Source: Rhodocyclus gracilis (GTDB taxonomy: Bacteria > Pseudomonadota > Gammaproteobacteria > Burkholderiales > Rhodocyclaceae). Taken from it: DNA of 64,000 bases. The notes beneath the pieces were generated by a model. The model was given only the letters and a program-made list of their open reading frames with translations, ran no database searches and was not told the DNA's origin. Position 1 is the first letter of the stretch; each line of letters starts with the position of its first letter. The stretch covers positions 248,001 through 312,000 of the forward strand of contig NZ_WIXJ01000001.1 in assembly GCF_009617575.1 (NCBI RefSeq). Direction: 5' to 3'. The position numbers and the translations under genes are program-made. Shown piece by piece: positions 10,166 through 20,874 of this stretch.

Positions 10166-10601
10166 TCCCACTTCCATACACAACTTCGGCGCGCCTGACG
10201 AAGGCATCGACGAAGGTATTGATGATCTGGCTAAACACCGGACCGATGACTTTCTCGAACATCTTGCTGGAAAACTCGTAGGCGAGCTGAAACTCGACCT
10301 TGCACGCATCGTCGCCAAGCGCCTTGAAGCGCCACATGCCTTCGAGGCGACGAAAAGGGCCATCGACCAGCTTGATGTTCATCCAGAGCGGGATTTCCTT
10401 GTCGTTCTCGGTGGTGAAGTGCGACTTCACGCTCAGGTAATTGATGTGCAGCGTAGCGACGGTTTTCGTCTCATCGCGACGCTTCAACTCGGTGCGACTG
10501 CACCACGGCAGGAACGCCGGGTAATGCTCGACGCCGTCGACCAGATCGAACATCTGCTGTGCCGAACGCTCGATAAGGACGGATTTTTCAACCAACGCCA
10601 T
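10143..10601 (-). CDS. ratA: RatA-type START-domain protein (coenzyme Q-binding family)
   Basis: 152-residue protein of the polyketide cyclase/START-like superfamily, with the signature [17 protein letters not shown] near residue 18 and the C-terminal helix [18 protein letters not shown]. Homologues include yeast/human Coq10, which binds ubiquinone, and E. coli RatA, reported to block 70S ribosome assembly when overproduced. A role in ubiquinone or respiratory function is more likely than a toxin role. It is the first gene of the ratA-rnfH pair and divergent from smpB. Confidence 0.93.
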   Translation of the reverse strand: MALVEKSVLIERSAQQMFDLVDGVEHYPAFLPWCSRTELKRRDETKTVATLHINYLSVKSHFTTENDKEIPLWMNIKLVDGPFRRLEGMWRFKALGDDACKVEFQLAYEFSSKMFEKVIGPVFSQIINTFVDAFVRRAEVVYGSGNVGNHSR

Positions 10602-10637
10602 CTGCCGCCGCGCCTCCGGAGAATCAAGGGAATCCTG

Positions 10638-10654
10638 TAGAATCGCGGATTCTA
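10638..10654. promoter_or_regulatory. Perfect dyad carrying divergent -10 elements (ratA / smpB)
   Basis: TAGAATC (10638-10644) and GATTCTA (10648-10654) are perfect inverted repeats around GCG. Each arm presents TAGAAT as a -10 on its own strand, so one palindrome could serve both ratA and smpB. -35 matches on either side are weak. Confidence 0.45.
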
Positions 10655-10684
10655 GCGCAAAAGCCCCGCGAAGGTCCGCCCCCG

Positions 10685-11131
10685 ATGAGCATCATCGCCA
10701 ACAAGAAAGCCTTCCACGACTACTTCATCGAAGAGAGGTTCGAGGCCGGTCTCGTCCTCGCCGGATGGGAAGTGAAGGCCATCCGTGCCGGTCGGGCCAA
10801 CATCAAGGAATCCTACGTCGTCATCCGCGATGGCGAGATGTTCATCTTCGGCATGCACATCGCCGCACTGACGACGGCCTCGACGCACGTCTCCCCCGAC
10901 CCGATCCGCACGCGCAAGCTGCTGCTGCACGCCAAGGAAATCGACAAGCTGATCGGCAAGGTCGAGCGCGCTGGCTATACGCTGCTGCCAATCGACCTGC
11001 ATTTCACGCGTGGCCGCATCAAGGCCGAGATCGGTCTGGCGCGCGGCAAGAAGCTGCACGACAAGCGCGATGCCGAGAAGGATCGCGACTGGCAACGCGA
11101 AAAACAGCGCCTGATGCGCATCAAGGCCTGA
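10685..11131 (+). CDS. smpB: SsrA-binding protein SmpB
   Basis: Partner of tmRNA in trans-translation rescue of stalled ribosomes. 148 residues with the OB-fold core: [38 protein letters not shown], and a basic C-terminal tail ([19 protein letters not shown]) that inserts in the ribosomal mRNA channel. The length and start are standard. The ssrA gene itself is not in the window. Its stop codon overlaps the next start by one base (TGATG). Confidence 0.98.
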   Translation: MSIIANKKAFHDYFIEERFEAGLVLAGWEVKAIRAGRANIKESYVVIRDGEMFIFGMHIAALTTASTHVSPDPIRTRKLLLHAKEIDKLIGKVERAGYTLLPIDLHFTRGRIKAEIGLARGKKLHDKRDAEKDRDWQREKQRLMRIKA

Positions 11132-11745
11132 TGGAGGCACTGCTCTACTGGGCCGGCATCGCCGCGGTGGCCGTCAATGCCATCACCGGCGTACTGGAAT
11201 CGGAACGCAAGCGGATGGATCTCGTCGGCGCTGTCACCGTCGCCACGGCGACGGCCATCGGCGGCGGCACCTTGCGCGATGTCATCCTCAACCGCGAGGT
11301 CTTCTGGGTTGCCGATCAGACCTATCTGGCGACGGCGATTGGCATCGCCATCCTGACTTTCTTTTGGGCGCGGCGGCGCAAGATCTCGCCGGAACAGTTC
11401 CTCTACCCCGACGCCATCGGCTTGGCTCTGTTTTCGGTCGTCGGCGCGCAGGCGGCGCTGCTGTGGCACGCGCCCTGGCTCGTCGCCAGCATCATGGGCG
11501 TGATTACCGGCGTGTTCGGTGGCGTCTTGCGCGACGTATTCTGCAATCAGGTGCCGCTGATTTTCCTGCCGGGCGAGCTTTACGCCAGCGTGGCTTGGGT
11601 TGGCGCGCTTACGCTGATCGGCTTGCAGGCGATTGGAGTGGATGGCACGACAGCCGCCTGGATCGCCATGGCGGTCATTCTCGTCCTGCGCGCAGCGGCG
11701 ATTCACTTTCGTATCCGCCTGCCGACCTTCCACGAGCCGTCGTAA
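11131..11745 (+). CDS. Trimeric intracellular cation channel (TRIC/YicG, UPF0126) family protein
   Basis: 204-residue inner-membrane protein with seven hydrophobic helices arranged as two repeats; each repeat carries the diagnostic glycine-rich LRD motif (GGGTLRDVI near residue 47 and GGVLRDVF near 131). Prokaryotic TRIC homologues conduct K+. ATG 11131 overlaps the smpB stop, so the two genes are co-translated; the functional relation to trans-translation is unknown. A bidirectional terminator follows. Confidence 0.92.
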   Translation: MEALLYWAGIAAVAVNAITGVLESERKRMDLVGAVTVATATAIGGGTLRDVILNREVFWVADQTYLATAIGIAILTFFWARRRKISPEQFLYPDAIGLALFSVVGAQAALLWHAPWLVASIMGVITGVFGGVLRDVFCNQVPLIFLPGELYASVAWVGALTLIGLQAIGVDGTTAAWIAMAVILVLRAAAIHFRIRLPTFHEPS

Positions 11746-11787
11746 CAGGACTCAGGGCGCGCTCGCCACACGCGGCGACTCATAAAG

Positions 11788-11811
11788 AAAGGGCGCCTTG
11801 CGGCGCCCTTT
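11788..11811. terminator. Bidirectional intrinsic terminator
   Basis: A 10-bp stem (11788-11797 with 11802-11811, 4-nt loop TTGC) flanked by A-rich and T-rich ends serves the convergent yicG-like and ppsA genes. On the minus strand it is followed by TTTCTTTATG-like sequence. Confidence 0.85.
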
Positions 11812-11815
11812 GTCT

Positions 11816-14188
11816 TTACGCGGAGTGTGCTGCCAGTCGTATCCAGGTATCGACGACGGTATCCGGATTCAGGGAAATGCTGCTGATCCCCTGATCCATC
11901 AGCCATTCCGCCAGATCGGGGTGATCCGACGGGCCTTGGCCGCAAATCCCGATGTACTTGCCCTGCCGGTTGCAGGCGGAAATCGCCATCGCCAGCAAGG
12001 TCTTCACCGCCGGGTCGCGCTCGTCGAACAGAGAGGCGACGAGGCCAGAGTCGCGGTCCAGACCGAGGGTCAGCTGCGTCAGGTCGTTCGAGCCGATGGA
12101 GAAGCCGTCGAAGTGCTCAAGGAACTGGTCGGCAAGCAGCGCGTTGGAAGGAATCTCGCACATCATGATCAGCTTGAGATCGTTTTCACCGCGCTTCAGA
12201 CCGTGTTCGGCGAGCAGCTTGCCAACGGCCGCCGCCTCGTCGACGGTACGCACGAACGGCACCATCAGCTGGACGTTGGTGAAGCCCATTTCCTCGCGCA
12301 CCTTCTTCATCGCCAGACATTCCAGCTCGAAGCAGTCGCGGAAGCTCGTGGCGATGTAGCGCGAGGCGCCACGGAAGCCGAGCATGGGGTTTTCTTCTTC
12401 CGGCTCGTAGACGTCGCCGCCGAGCAACTTGCGGTATTCATTCGACTTGAAGTCGGAAAGACGGACGATCACCGGCTTCGGCCAGAAGGCAGCGGCAATG
12501 GTCGACACCCCTTCCGTCAGCTTCTCTATGAAGAAGGTGCGCGCATCGGCGTAGCCACGTGCGCGACGCTCGATTTCCTCGCGGCGCGAGGCCGGCAGGC
12601 GGTTGATGTCGAGAATCGCCTTCGGGTGGATGCCGATGACGTTGTTGATGATGAATTCGAGACGGGCGAGACCGACGCCCGCGTTCGGCAGCTGCGAAAA
12701 CTCGAAGGCGAGTTCCGGATTGCCAACGTTCATCATGATCTTGACCGGCACATCGGGCATGGCCGACAGGTCGCGCGAGATCACCTCGAAGTCGAGGCGG
12801 CCGCGATAGACGTGGCCGGTATCGCCTTCGGCGCAGGAGACGGTCACGAGATCGCCCTCGGCCAGGGTCGCCGTCGCGTCACCACAGCCGACGATGGCGG
12901 GAATTCCCAGTTCGCGGGCGATGATCGCCGCGTGACACGTACGGCCACCGCGGTTGGTGACGATCGCCGAGGCGCGCTTCATCACCGGCTCCCAGTTCGG
13001 GTCGGTCATGTCGGCGACGAGCACATCACCGGGCTGAACCTTGTCCATCTCACGCGGATCGTGCACGACGCGGACTTGCCCGACACCGATCTTCTGGCCG
13101 ATGGCACGCCCGGAAGAGAGCACCTTCGAGTAGCTGTTGAGGCGGAATTTCTGCAGGCGGCCGTGGCCTTCGCGCGACTTCACCGTTTCGGGACGCGCTT
13201 GCAGGACGTAGATGCGGCCATCGCGACCGTCCTTGCCCCACTCGATATCCATCGGACGGTCGTAGTGCTTCTCGATGATCACAGCGTAGCGGGCCAACTC
13301 TTCGACTTCAGCGTCGCTGATCGAGAAACGGTGACGATCCGCTTCCGGAACATCAATGGTCTGCGTCGAACGTCCGGCCACCTTCTCCGGCGTGAATACC
13401 ATCTGGATCAACTTGGAACCCAGGTTGCGACGGATGACGGCATGCTTGCCGGCCGCCAGCATCGGCTTGTGAACGTAAAACTCGTCGGGATTGACAGCCC
13501 CCTGGACGATCGTTTCGCCAAGACCATACGAGGACGTGATGAACACCGCGTCGCGGAATCCAGACTCGGTATCGAGGGTAAACATGACGCCGGCGGCGCC
13601 GGTATCGGAGCGCACCATGCGCTGCACACCCGCCGACAGGGCGACGTCGGCATGCGCGAAGCCTTTGTGCACGCGGTAGGCGATGGCGCGGTCGTTATAC
13701 AGCGAGGCAAACACCTCCTTCATCGCATGCAGGATGTTGCCGAGACCTTCGATATTGAGGAAGGTCTCTTGCTGGCCGGCGAACGAGGCGTCCGGCAAAT
13801 CTTCCGCCGTCGCCGAGGAGCGGACGGCAAAGGTGACACCTTCGCCGGAATCGGCGACCAGCGCGTCGTAGTGTTCGCGAATCGCCGCATCCAGCGCGGG
13901 CGGGAACGGCGTATCGACGATCCACTGACGAATTTTCGCTCCACAGTCGAGCAGCGCATTGACGTTGTCGACGTCGAGACTCGCCAGCGCCGCTTCGATA
14001 CGCGTCGCCAGGCCTTCGTGCGCCAGAAAATCGCGGTAAGCCTGCGCCGTCGTCGCGAAGCCGCCCGGCACACGCACGCCCGAATGGGCCAACTGGCTAA
14101 TCATTTCGCCCAGCGAAGCGTTCTTGCCACCGACTCGATCAACATCGCTCATGCGCAACTGATCGAAGCTAATCACATACTCGTTCAT
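11816..14188 (-). CDS. ppsA: Phosphoenolpyruvate synthase
   Basis: Converts pyruvate and ATP to phosphoenolpyruvate, AMP and phosphate for gluconeogenesis. 790 residues. The N-terminal ATP-grasp domain runs to about residue 335 and contains [20 protein letters not shown]. The swivelling phosphohistidine domain carries His419 in GGRTCHAA; Thr417, two residues before, corresponds to the threonine modified by PpsR. The C-terminal TIM barrel ends with GICGQGPSD and SISLNPDTV. The start [10 protein letters not shown] is the family start; the frame stays open for 510 more codons upstream opposite ppc, which is a compositional shadow. The gene is divergent from ppc, and ppsR follows ppc. Confidence 0.98.
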   Translation of the reverse strand: MNEYVISFDQLRMSDVDRVGGKNASLGEMISQLAHSGVRVPGGFATTAQAYRDFLAHEGLATRIEAALASLDVDNVNALLDCGAKIRQWIVDTPFPPALDAAIREHYDALVADSGEGVTFAVRSSATAEDLPDASFAGQQETFLNIEGLGNILHAMKEVFASLYNDRAIAYRVHKGFAHADVALSAGVQRMVRSDTGAAGVMFTLDTESGFRDAVFITSSYGLGETIVQGAVNPDEFYVHKPMLAAGKHAVIRRNLGSKLIQMVFTPEKVAGRSTQTIDVPEADRHRFSISDAEVEELARYAVIIEKHYDRPMDIEWGKDGRDGRIYVLQARPETVKSREGHGRLQKFRLNSYSKVLSSGRAIGQKIGVGQVRVVHDPREMDKVQPGDVLVADMTDPNWEPVMKRASAIVTNRGGRTCHAAIIARELGIPAIVGCGDATATLAEGDLVTVSCAEGDTGHVYRGRLDFEVISRDLSAMPDVPVKIMMNVGNPELAFEFSQLPNAGVGLARLEFIINNVIGIHPKAILDINRLPASRREEIERRARGYADARTFFIEKLTEGVSTIAAAFWPKPVIVRLSDFKSNEYRKLLGGDVYEPEEENPMLGFRGASRYIATSFRDCFELECLAMKKVREEMGFTNVQLMVPFVRTVDEAAAVGKLLAEHGLKRGENDLKLIMMCEIPSNALLADQFLEHFDGFSIGSNDLTQLTLGLDRDSGLVASLFDERDPAVKTLLAMAISACNRQGKYIGICGQGPSDHPDLAEWLMDQGISSISLNPDTVVDTWIRLAAHSA

Positions 14189-14527
14189 CGCCACCGTCTT
14201 TCGCCCTTGATGAGTGTTGGATGCGGAAAAAATGCCGCCGAAAACGACCGGCCGCAAAAAAAGCGCAACCTTAACATTTTTCGCCGTGCTTTTCCCCTCC
14301 GCCATGCAGGCAGAGGAGCCTACGCCGCAGCGCAGCAAAATGACATTCGAAACACGGCGCGCTTTGCCTGCAGAGCGCCGAAAGCAGCCGATGCGACGCT
14401 GGCACAAGGGCCAGAGCATCCGGAGAACACTCCATTCAGGAGGGCGCCAAGCCACCGCTGCTTGCCCGCCGCCCGCATGAATCGGTGATAATCCATGCGT
14501 TACCCGACTGCTGCGAGTGCACGAACC
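14189..14527. promoter_or_regulatory. ppsA/ppc divergent intergenic region
   Basis: About 340 bp without a convincing gene. It has two A-rich runs near the ppsA side (around 14231 and 14255) and, near ppc, GATAAT at 14487-14492 preceded 19 nt upstream by TTGCCC, a possible promoter. If real, transcription would start past the ATG at 14495 and force use of ATG 14528. No clear minus-strand promoter for ppsA was found. Confidence 0.4.
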
Positions 14528-17353
14528 ATGTCCCTGCCGCCTCATTCCGCCAGCCCCGCCGACGCCGCGCCGGCCGCCGACAAGGATTTGCCTCTGCGCG
14601 AGGATATTCGCCTGCTCGGGCGACTCCTCGGTGACACGGTGCGCGAACAGGAGGGCGACGACGCCTTCCGCATCGTCGAGGAAGTCCGTCAGACCTCGGT
14701 GCGCTTCGCGCGCAGCGTCGGTAGCGGCGAACGCTCGACCGGTGACGAACTCGCGCCACTGCTCAACGGATTGCCACGCGAGACGATGCTGGCGGTCGTC
14801 CGCGCTTTCAGCTACTTCCTGCATCTGGCCAACATCGCTGAAGACCTGCATCACATCCGCCGCCGCCGCGCCCATACGCTGATGGGATCGGCACCGCGCG
14901 ACGGCAGCATCGAGCGCGCCCTCGACCGGATAGCCGAAGCCGGCGTCTCGCTGCCACGGCTGCATGACTTTTTCGCCAGCGCCCTCCTCTCGCCGGTGCT
15001 GACCGCGCACCCGACGGAGGTCAGTCGCAAGAGCATCCTGCAATCGCAGCATGAAATCGCCCGCCTGCTCGACCGCCGCGAACGGATCGAGCTGACCGCC
15101 GAAGAGCACGAAGAGAGCGATCTCGCCCTGCGCCGCGCCATCCTGACCTTGTGGCGCACACGCATGCTGCGTCCGGACCGCCTGGCCGTCGTCGACGAAA
15201 TCAACAACGGCATCAGCTACTACGACGACACCTTTTTCGCCGAACTGCCCCGCCTCTACGGGCATCTGGAAGACCTGCTGCGCCGCCGCTTTCCCGACGA
15301 AAACTGGCGCTTGCCGCCGTTTTTCCGCGTCGGCAGCTGGATCGGCGGCGACCGCGACGGCAATCCCTTCGTCACCGCCGATATCCTGCGTACCGCGCTG
15401 CGCCTGCAATCGTCGGCTGTTCTCGACTTTTACCTGCGCGAAACGCACGCCCTGGGCGCTGAACTTCCCCTCTCGCAACTGCTCGCCCCGGTGACGGCAG
15501 AACTCGCCGAACTGGCCGCCCGTTCGCCCGACCATTCCCCCCACCGCGCCGACGAGCCCTACCGCCGCGCCCTGACCGGCATTTACGCACGACTGGCGGC
15601 AACGGCTCGCTCGCTCGACCAGCATGCCAGCGCACGCGCCGCCGTCGGCGAGGCAGCTCCCTACGCGAACGCCTGCGACTTTGCCCGCGATCTCGACGTT
15701 CTTGACCACTCGCTGCACGTCCAGGGCGCCGCTCTACTGGCAAACGGTCGTCTGCGCCGACTGCGCCGCGCGGCGCAGGTTTTCGGCTTTCATCTGGCGC
15801 CGCTCGACCTGCGCCAGAACTCCGACGTTCACGAACGCTGCGTTGCCGAACTGCTGGCACGCGCCGGTCGCCTGCCCGAGCGCGACGCCTATTCGGCGCT
15901 GCGCGAAGACGAACGTATCGCCCTGCTCATCGACGAAATCACCTGCCGGCGCCCGCTGTATTCGCCCCAACTCGAGGACGCCGTGCTCTCCGCCGAGACG
16001 GCGGGCGAACTGGCGATTTTCTTCGCCGCCCGCGATTTGCGTGAGCGTTACGGGGTCGCCGCCCTGCCCAACGCCATCATCTCCAAGACCGACGGCGCCT
16101 CCGATCTTCTCGAACTTGCCCTGCTGCTGAAGGAATCGGGGCTGTTGCAGGCCGGCGAGGCGCCGACTCTGGCGATGAACATCATCCCGCTCTTCGAAAC
16201 CATCGACGACCTGCGCCGCGCCGCCAGCGTCATGGACCGGCTCTTTGCGCTGCCCGCCTATCGCGCCCTGATCGCCTCGCGCGGTGACGAACAGGAAGTC
16301 ATGCTCGGCTATTCGGACAGTAACAAGGACGGCGGCTTCCTGACGTCGGGCTGGGAACTCTACAAGGCCGAAGTCGAACTGGCCGAGACCTTCGCCCGCC
16401 ACGGCGTTCGCCTGCGCCTCTTTCATGGCCGCGGCGGCTCGGTCGGTCGCGGCGGCGGCCCCAGCTACGAAGCGATCCTCGCGCAACCGGATGGTGCGGT
16501 GTCGGGGCAGATCCGCATTACCGAGCAGGGCGAAGTCATCGCCTCGAAATACGCGACGCCCGAAGTGGGACGGCGCAATCTCGAGATTCTCGCCGCCGCG
16601 ACACTCGAAGCCACGCTGCTCGAACGCGAGCGCGAAACCGAGCCAGCGGCCTTCCGCGGCGTCATGGAAAGCCTCTCGCAGCACGCCTTCCGCGCCTACC
16701 GCGACCTCGTGTACGAAACGCCGGACTTTGATCGCTATTTCCGCGAATCGACTCCTCTCTCGGAAATCTCCGAGCTGAATATCGGCAGCCGCCCGGCCTC
16801 GCGCAAGCCATCGAGCCGCATCGAAGATTTGCGTGCGATTCCCTGGGTATTCAGCTGGGCGCAATGCCGCCTGATGCTGCCCGGCTGGTATGGCTTCGGC
16901 AGCGCCGTCGAGGCCTGGCTCAAAGAAAATCCCGATGGACTCACCACCTTGCAACGCATGTACGCAGCCTGGCCGTTCTTCCGCTCGCTGCTCTCGAACA
17001 TGGACATGGTGCTGGCCAAAGCCGACATCGCCATCGCCTCGCGCTATGCCGAGCTCGTCAGCGACGTGCAGTTGCGCAACACCGTGTTCGCCCGCCTGCG
17101 CGGGGAATTCGAGCGCACGCGCCGCTACCTGCTGGTGATCGAAGGGCAGGACGAATTGCTTGCCGACAATCCGCTGCTACGCCGCTCGATCCGCAACCGC
17201 TTCCCCTACATGGACCCGCTCAACCACCTGCAAATCGAGCTACTGCGTCGGCATCGCGCCAGCGACAGCCAGCAGCTGCCCGATGAGCGAGTGCGGCGCG
17301 GCATCCACCTGACGATCAACGGCATCGCCGCTGGCCTACGTAACAGCGGCTAA
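14528..17353 (+). CDS. ppc: Phosphoenolpyruvate carboxylase
   Basis: Carboxylates phosphoenolpyruvate to oxaloacetate to refill the TCA cycle. About 941 residues from ATG 14528, slightly longer than the typical 880-920 because of a low-complexity N-terminus. Catalytic His161 lies in [12 protein letters not shown]. Further motifs are [12 protein letters not shown], the glycine loop [13 protein letters not shown], and a C-terminus ending [14 protein letters not shown], where the usual QNTG is RNSG. An in-frame ATG at 14495 is a possible alternative start. The gene lies between ppsA and the PpsA regulator ppsR, grouping three genes of the phosphoenolpyruvate node. Confidence 0.97.
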   Translation: MSLPPHSASPADAAPAADKDLPLREDIRLLGRLLGDTVREQEGDDAFRIVEEVRQTSVRFARSVGSGERSTGDELAPLLNGLPRETMLAVVRAFSYFLHLANIAEDLHHIRRRRAHTLMGSAPRDGSIERALDRIAEAGVSLPRLHDFFASALLSPVLTAHPTEVSRKSILQSQHEIARLLDRRERIELTAEEHEESDLALRRAILTLWRTRMLRPDRLAVVDEINNGISYYDDTFFAELPRLYGHLEDLLRRRFPDENWRLPPFFRVGSWIGGDRDGNPFVTADILRTALRLQSSAVLDFYLRETHALGAELPLSQLLAPVTAELAELAARSPDHSPHRADEPYRRALTGIYARLAATARSLDQHASARAAVGEAAPYANACDFARDLDVLDHSLHVQGAALLANGRLRRLRRAAQVFGFHLAPLDLRQNSDVHERCVAELLARAGRLPERDAYSALREDERIALLIDEITCRRPLYSPQLEDAVLSAETAGELAIFFAARDLRERYGVAALPNAIISKTDGASDLLELALLLKESGLLQAGEAPTLAMNIIPLFETIDDLRRAASVMDRLFALPAYRALIASRGDEQEVMLGYSDSNKDGGFLTSGWELYKAEVELAETFARHGVRLRLFHGRGGSVGRGGGPSYEAILAQPDGAVSGQIRITEQGEVIASKYATPEVGRRNLEILAAATLEATLLERERETEPAAFRGVMESLSQHAFRAYRDLVYETPDFDRYFRESTPLSEISELNIGSRPASRKPSSRIEDLRAIPWVFSWAQCRLMLPGWYGFGSAVEAWLKENPDGLTTLQRMYAAWPFFRSLLSNMDMVLAKADIAIASRYAELVSDVQLRNTVFARLRGEFERTRRYLLVIEGQDELLADNPLLRRSIRNRFPYMDPLNHLQIELLRRHRASDSQQLPDERVRRGIHLTINGIAAGLRNSG

Positions 17354-17367
17354 GCCCCGCCATCCGG

Positions 17368-17394
17368 CGCGCCGGTGCCAGCCCCTCCGGCGCG
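17368..17394 (+). terminator. Possible hairpin between ppc and ppsR
   Basis: CGCGCCGG (17368-17375) and CCGGCGCG (17387-17394) can pair across an 11-nt loop, and the left arm is itself part of a 12-bp palindrome (17364-17375). No T-run follows, so termination is uncertain. Confidence 0.35.
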
Positions 17395-17452
17395 TGCTGC
17401 CGCCTGCCCTTCCCATTCCCCGAAGCCTCGTTTTCTGCCTGAAAGCTGCGTC

Positions 17453-18286
17453 ATGACGAACCTCACCCCCGTCCGTACGGCCTTTTACATCTCCGACAGC
17501 ACGGCCATCACCGCCGAAACCCTGGGTCACAGCCTGCTCGCCCAGTTCGAGGACGTGCCGTTCCGGCAGATTCGCATCCCTTTCGTCGACTCGCCGGAAA
17601 AAGCCCGCGAGGCGGCGCAACGCATTAATCAGGCAGCGCGCGAAGACGGCCTGCGCCCCTTGGTGTTCACGACACAGGTCGATCCGGCAGTGAATGGCAT
17701 CCTGCGCGAGTCGGACGCCTTCTGCATGTCGCTCTTCGAAGTCTTCATCGCGCCGCTGGAAGCCGAGCTGGGCGTCAAATCGACGCATACCATCGGCCGC
17801 TCACACAGCCAGACCGACAGCAACACTTACCAGCACCGGCTGGAAGCGATCAATTTCGCCCTCGGACACGACGACGGCGTAACGATGAGCGGGCTGGACG
17901 AAGCGAGCGTCATCCTCGTCGGCGTGTCGCGCTGCGGCAAGACGCCAACCAGCCTGTATCTGGCGATGCAGTTTGGCGTCAAAGCCGCCAACTACCCGCT
18001 GATCCCCGAGGATTTCGAGCGAGGCCGCCTGCCCGAAGGCCTTGAACGCTACCGGGATCGACTGTTTGGGCTCACCATCGAGCCGGTGCGGCTGCACCAG
18101 ATTCGCAGCGAACGCCGCCCCAATAGCCGTTACGCCGCACTTGAGAACTGCCGTCAGGAAGTGGCCGACGCCGAACGGCTGATGCGCCGGGAAAACATTC
18201 GCTGGCTCGATTCCACCAGCAAATCCATCGAGGAAATCTCGACGACGATCATGCAGGAAATCGACATCCACCGGCACCCGTTCTGA
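17453..18286 (+). CDS. ppsR: PEP synthase regulatory protein (kinase/pyrophosphorylase, DUF299)
   Basis: Bifunctional regulator that inactivates PpsA by ADP-dependent threonine phosphorylation and reactivates it by phosphate-dependent removal. 277 residues. The N-terminus [15 protein letters not shown] and the P-loop-like GVSRCGKT (residues 157-164) are diagnostic of the DUF299 family. The start [15 protein letters not shown] is chosen over 26 upstream in-frame codons of low-complexity sequence. It lies about 100 bp after ppc. Its target residue is visible in the PpsA encoded nearby (Thr417). Confidence 0.96.
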   Translation: MTNLTPVRTAFYISDSTAITAETLGHSLLAQFEDVPFRQIRIPFVDSPEKAREAAQRINQAAREDGLRPLVFTTQVDPAVNGILRESDAFCMSLFEVFIAPLEAELGVKSTHTIGRSHSQTDSNTYQHRLEAINFALGHDDGVTMSGLDEASVILVGVSRCGKTPTSLYLAMQFGVKAANYPLIPEDFERGRLPEGLERYRDRLFGLTIEPVRLHQIRSERRPNSRYAALENCRQEVADAERLMRRENIRWLDSTSKSIEEISTTIMQEIDIHRHPF

Positions 18287-18328
18287 AGCACGGCGTAGGC
18301 CAGAGAAAGAACGCTAGAGGAAAAGCCG

Positions 18329-19120
18329 CTAACGCGGCGCGCGTTGCCGCACGGTTTCGAAGAGACAGATCGCTGCGGCCGCCGCCGCGTTGAGCGACTC
18401 GCCGCCGCCGGGCATCGGGATCGTCAGATGCACGCGGGCGGCCGCCGCCGTCGTCTCGCGCACGCCACCACCTTCACTGCCAAAGACCCAGGCAACCGGT
18501 CCGCGCAGATCCGTGGCAAAGAGCGAATCGGCCACCGCCGGCGCCGTCACGGCGGAAAGTCCACGATACGCGCCGAGAAAGCCGACCAGATCGCTGCCTT
18601 CAAAGAGGTCGAGCGAAAAATGCGCGCCCATCGCCGCCCGCACGGTTTTCGGCGACCAGACCTGCGCGCAATCAGGCGACAGCAAGACCTGCCGAAAGCC
18701 CGCCGCTGCCGCGCTGCGCAGGATCGAGCCGACATTGCCGGGGTCTTGCACGCCGTCGAGAAGAACCGCGTCGCGTTCCTGATCGAGTCCATGTCTCGGC
18801 TGCGGCTGACGAATCAGCGCCATGATGCCGCTCGGCGTTTCCACCGCCGCCAGTTCGCCGAACAGACCATCGCTGAATTCAACGAGGTCGAAGGCAGCGC
18901 CAGCACCGGCGAGAAAGGCGGCGATCTCGCCCCGCAAGGCGCCATCACTGCTGACGATCAGGGATTCCGGACGACCACCGCGCGCCAGATACGCCTCGAT
19001 GACATGCATGCCATCGAGCAGAACGAGCCCTTCGCGACGACGCTCGCGACCGCTCTGGCACAGCTTTTTCAGCGCCTTGAAACGCGGATTGTCGCGAGAC
19101 GTGATCAGGCGCGTTGCCAT
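18329..19120 (-). CDS. TrmH/SpoU-family RNA 2'-O-methyltransferase
   Basis: 263-residue SAM-dependent RNA methyltransferase with the trefoil-knot SPOUT fold. An N-terminal L30e-like substrate-binding part (MATRLITSRDNPRFKALKKL) is followed by the three SpoU motifs: NVGSILRSAAAAGF, AWVFGSEGGGV and IPMPGGGESLNAAAAAAI. It could be a 23S rRNA or a tRNA ribose methylase; the sequence alone does not choose. It is the last gene of the long minus-strand series, 7 bp after rnhB. An N-terminal extension in frame is spurious because it crosses rnhB. Confidence 0.93.
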   Translation of the reverse strand: MATRLITSRDNPRFKALKKLCQSGRERRREGLVLLDGMHVIEAYLARGGRPESLIVSSDGALRGEIAAFLAGAGAAFDLVEFSDGLFGELAAVETPSGIMALIRQPQPRHGLDQERDAVLLDGVQDPGNVGSILRSAAAAGFRQVLLSPDCAQVWSPKTVRAAMGAHFSLDLFEGSDLVGFLGAYRGLSAVTAPAVADSLFATDLRGPVAWVFGSEGGGVRETTAAAARVHLTIPMPGGGESLNAAAAAAICLFETVRQRAPR

Positions 19121-19127
19121 GCGCGCG

Positions 19128-19712
19128 TTACCAGAGCAGGCGTTGCGCGACTGGCGCGAAACTGCGCCGATGCTCGTCACACGGGCCATGCACGCGCAGC
19201 GCGTCGAAGTGAGCGACGGTCGGATAGCCTTTGTGGCGATCGAAACCGTAGGCTGGATAGCGCCGATGCAGATCGAGCATGCCGGCATCGCGCACGGTCT
19301 TGGCGAGGATGGACGCCGCGGCAATCGGCGCCGACAAACCATCGCCACCGATCAGCGCCTCCGCCGGGCAAGGCAATTCGGGGCAGCGATTGCCGTCGAT
19401 TAGCGCGCGTACCGGCGCCGGCGACAAGGCGGCGACGGCACGCTGCATCGCCAGCAAGCTTGCCTGCAGAATATTGAGGCGGTCGATTTCCTCCACGCTG
19501 GCCTCGGCCACCGCCCAGGCCAGCGCACGGCTACGGATGAGTTCGGCCAGCGCCTCGCGGCGCCGCGCGGTGAGCTTCTTGGAGTCGTTCAGCCCCTCGA
19601 TGGGCTGCAGCGGATCGAGGATCACCGCCGCCGCGACAACCGGCCCGGCGAGCGGGCCGCGCCCGGCCTCGTCGACGCCGCAGACGAGCCCCTCAGGCAG
19701 AGACAGCAACAT
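19128..19712 (-). CDS. rnhB: Ribonuclease HII
   Basis: Endonuclease that cuts RNA in RNA-DNA hybrids and at single ribonucleotides. 194 residues. The catalytic [12 protein letters not shown] begins at Asp14-Glu15, [10 protein letters not shown] follows, and [10 protein letters not shown] is the conserved later motif. The start at 19712 is the family start and overlaps the lpxB 3' end by 20 nt. The lpxB-rnhB adjacency is common in proteobacteria. Confidence 0.97.
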   Translation of the reverse strand: MLLSLPEGLVCGVDEAGRGPLAGPVVAAAVILDPLQPIEGLNDSKKLTARRREALAELIRSRALAWAVAEASVEEIDRLNILQASLLAMQRAVAALSPAPVRALIDGNRCPELPCPAEALIGGDGLSAPIAAASILAKTVRDAGMLDLHRRYPAYGFDRHKGYPTVAHFDALRVHGPCDEHRRSFAPVAQRLLW

Positions 19713-20874
19713 GGGAGCGGAAGGTCGACGGCAGGCAATCGATGACGGCATCGGCCGCTTTCTCGGCGGTGTTCTGCCGCAGTTGCACGTGCATGTCGTG
19801 AAACAGATCGGCAAGACGCGCGGCGTTGGCGCGGTCTTCGTAAAGATTGAGCAGTGCCTGCGACAGGTTGTCCGGCGTCGCGTCGTCCTGAATGAATTCC
19901 GGCACGACAAAGCGCCCGGCCAACACATTCGGCAGACCCACATACGGCAGGTACCCCTTCCCCTTCATCAAACGATAGGAGAACGGCGCCATGCGGTAGG
20001 TGATGACCATCGGCCGTTTGAGCAGGGCCGCTTCCAGCGTTGCCGTACCGCTGGCGACGAGGACGACGTCGGCGGCAGCCATCGCTTCATGCGCGTGGCC
20101 AAACAGCATGCGAATCGGCAGGTCGCGCGCTTCGCAGCGATAAATGGCTTCTTCGAAAAGCAGACGCGTCTCGCGCGTCGCCAAGGGCACCAGAAAGAGC
20201 GCATCCGGACGCGCGGCAAGAATCTTGCGCGCCGTCAGGATGAAGGTGTCCGCCATGAAGCGCAGTTCCGACTGGCGGCTGCCCGGCAACAGCGCGAACA
20301 CCGCGCGGTCCTGCGCAATCTCGAGGACGTCGCGCGCTGCGCTACGCTCATCTTCCAGCGGCAAGGCATCGGCCAGCGGATGACCGACGTAGCTGACGGG
20401 GATGCCGCGCGCCTCGTACAAAGCCGGCTCGAACGGGAATAAGGCCAGCATGCGTGAAACGGACTCGCCGATCTTGCGGATGCGTTCGCCACGCCAGGCC
20501 CAGATCGACGGGCTGACGTAATGCACCGTCGCAATGCCGCGCCGGCGCAAGGCTTTTTCGAGCGAGAGATTGAAGTCGGGCGCGTCGACGCCGATGAAGA
20601 CATCCGGCGGCGAGGCCAGCAAGCGGCGACGAAAGTCGCTGCGAATGCCGGAGATCTCGCGGTAGTTGCGCAAAGCCTCGGCGTAGCCGAGCACCGAGAG
20701 CTTTTCCAGCGGATACCAGGCGTCGAAGCCCTGCCCCAGCATCTTCGGGCCGCCGATGCCGAAGAACTCGGCATTCGGCAAGCGCACGCGCAGTGCAGCG
20801 ATGAGGTGACTGGCCAGCAGGTCGCCCGATGCCTCGCCGGCGGCGATGGCAATGCGAGGAGCCGCCAGTGTCAT
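19693..20874 (-). CDS. lpxB: Lipid-A-disaccharide synthase
   Basis: GT-B glycosyltransferase that condenses UDP-2,3-diacylglucosamine with lipid X at the inner face of the inner membrane. 393 residues. The N-terminus [18 protein letters not shown], the segment [11 protein letters not shown], the [10 protein letters not shown] motif and the [11 protein letters not shown] donor-site motif are all present. It overlaps lpxA by 4 nt (ATGA) upstream and rnhB downstream. Confidence 0.98.
   Translation of the reverse strand: MTLAAPRIAIAAGEASGDLLASHLIAALRVRLPNAEFFGIGGPKMLGQGFDAWYPLEKLSVLGYAEALRNYREISGIRSDFRRRLLASPPDVFIGVDAPDFNLSLEKALRRRGIATVHYVSPSIWAWRGERIRKIGESVSRMLALFPFEPALYEARGIPVSYVGHPLADALPLEDERSAARDVLEIAQDRAVFALLPGSRQSELRFMADTFILTARKILAARPDALFLVPLATRETRLLFEEAIYRCEARDLPIRMLFGHAHEAMAAADVVLVASGTATLEAALLKRPMVITYRMAPFSYRLMKGKGYLPYVGLPNVLAGRFVVPEFIQDDATPDNLSQALLNLYEDRANAARLADLFHDMHVQLRQNTAEKAADAVIDCLPSTFRSHVAVSA

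Noticed and set aside
9851-10601. ratA-rnfH as a toxin-antitoxin system
   Set aside because: RatA belongs to the Coq10-like START family and the pair is conserved in core genomes; a true toxin-antitoxin role is not supported by the sequence.
11798-14488. 896-codon open frame opposite ppsA on the plus strand
   Set aside because: It mirrors the codon phase of ppsA, has no recognisable domain, and is rich in His/Arg/Gly as expected for the complement of a G+C-rich gene.
14189-15718. 510-codon in-frame upstream extension of ppsA
   Set aside because: It runs antisense to ppc and has no PEP synthase-like sequence; the normal start [10 protein letters not shown] lies at 14188.
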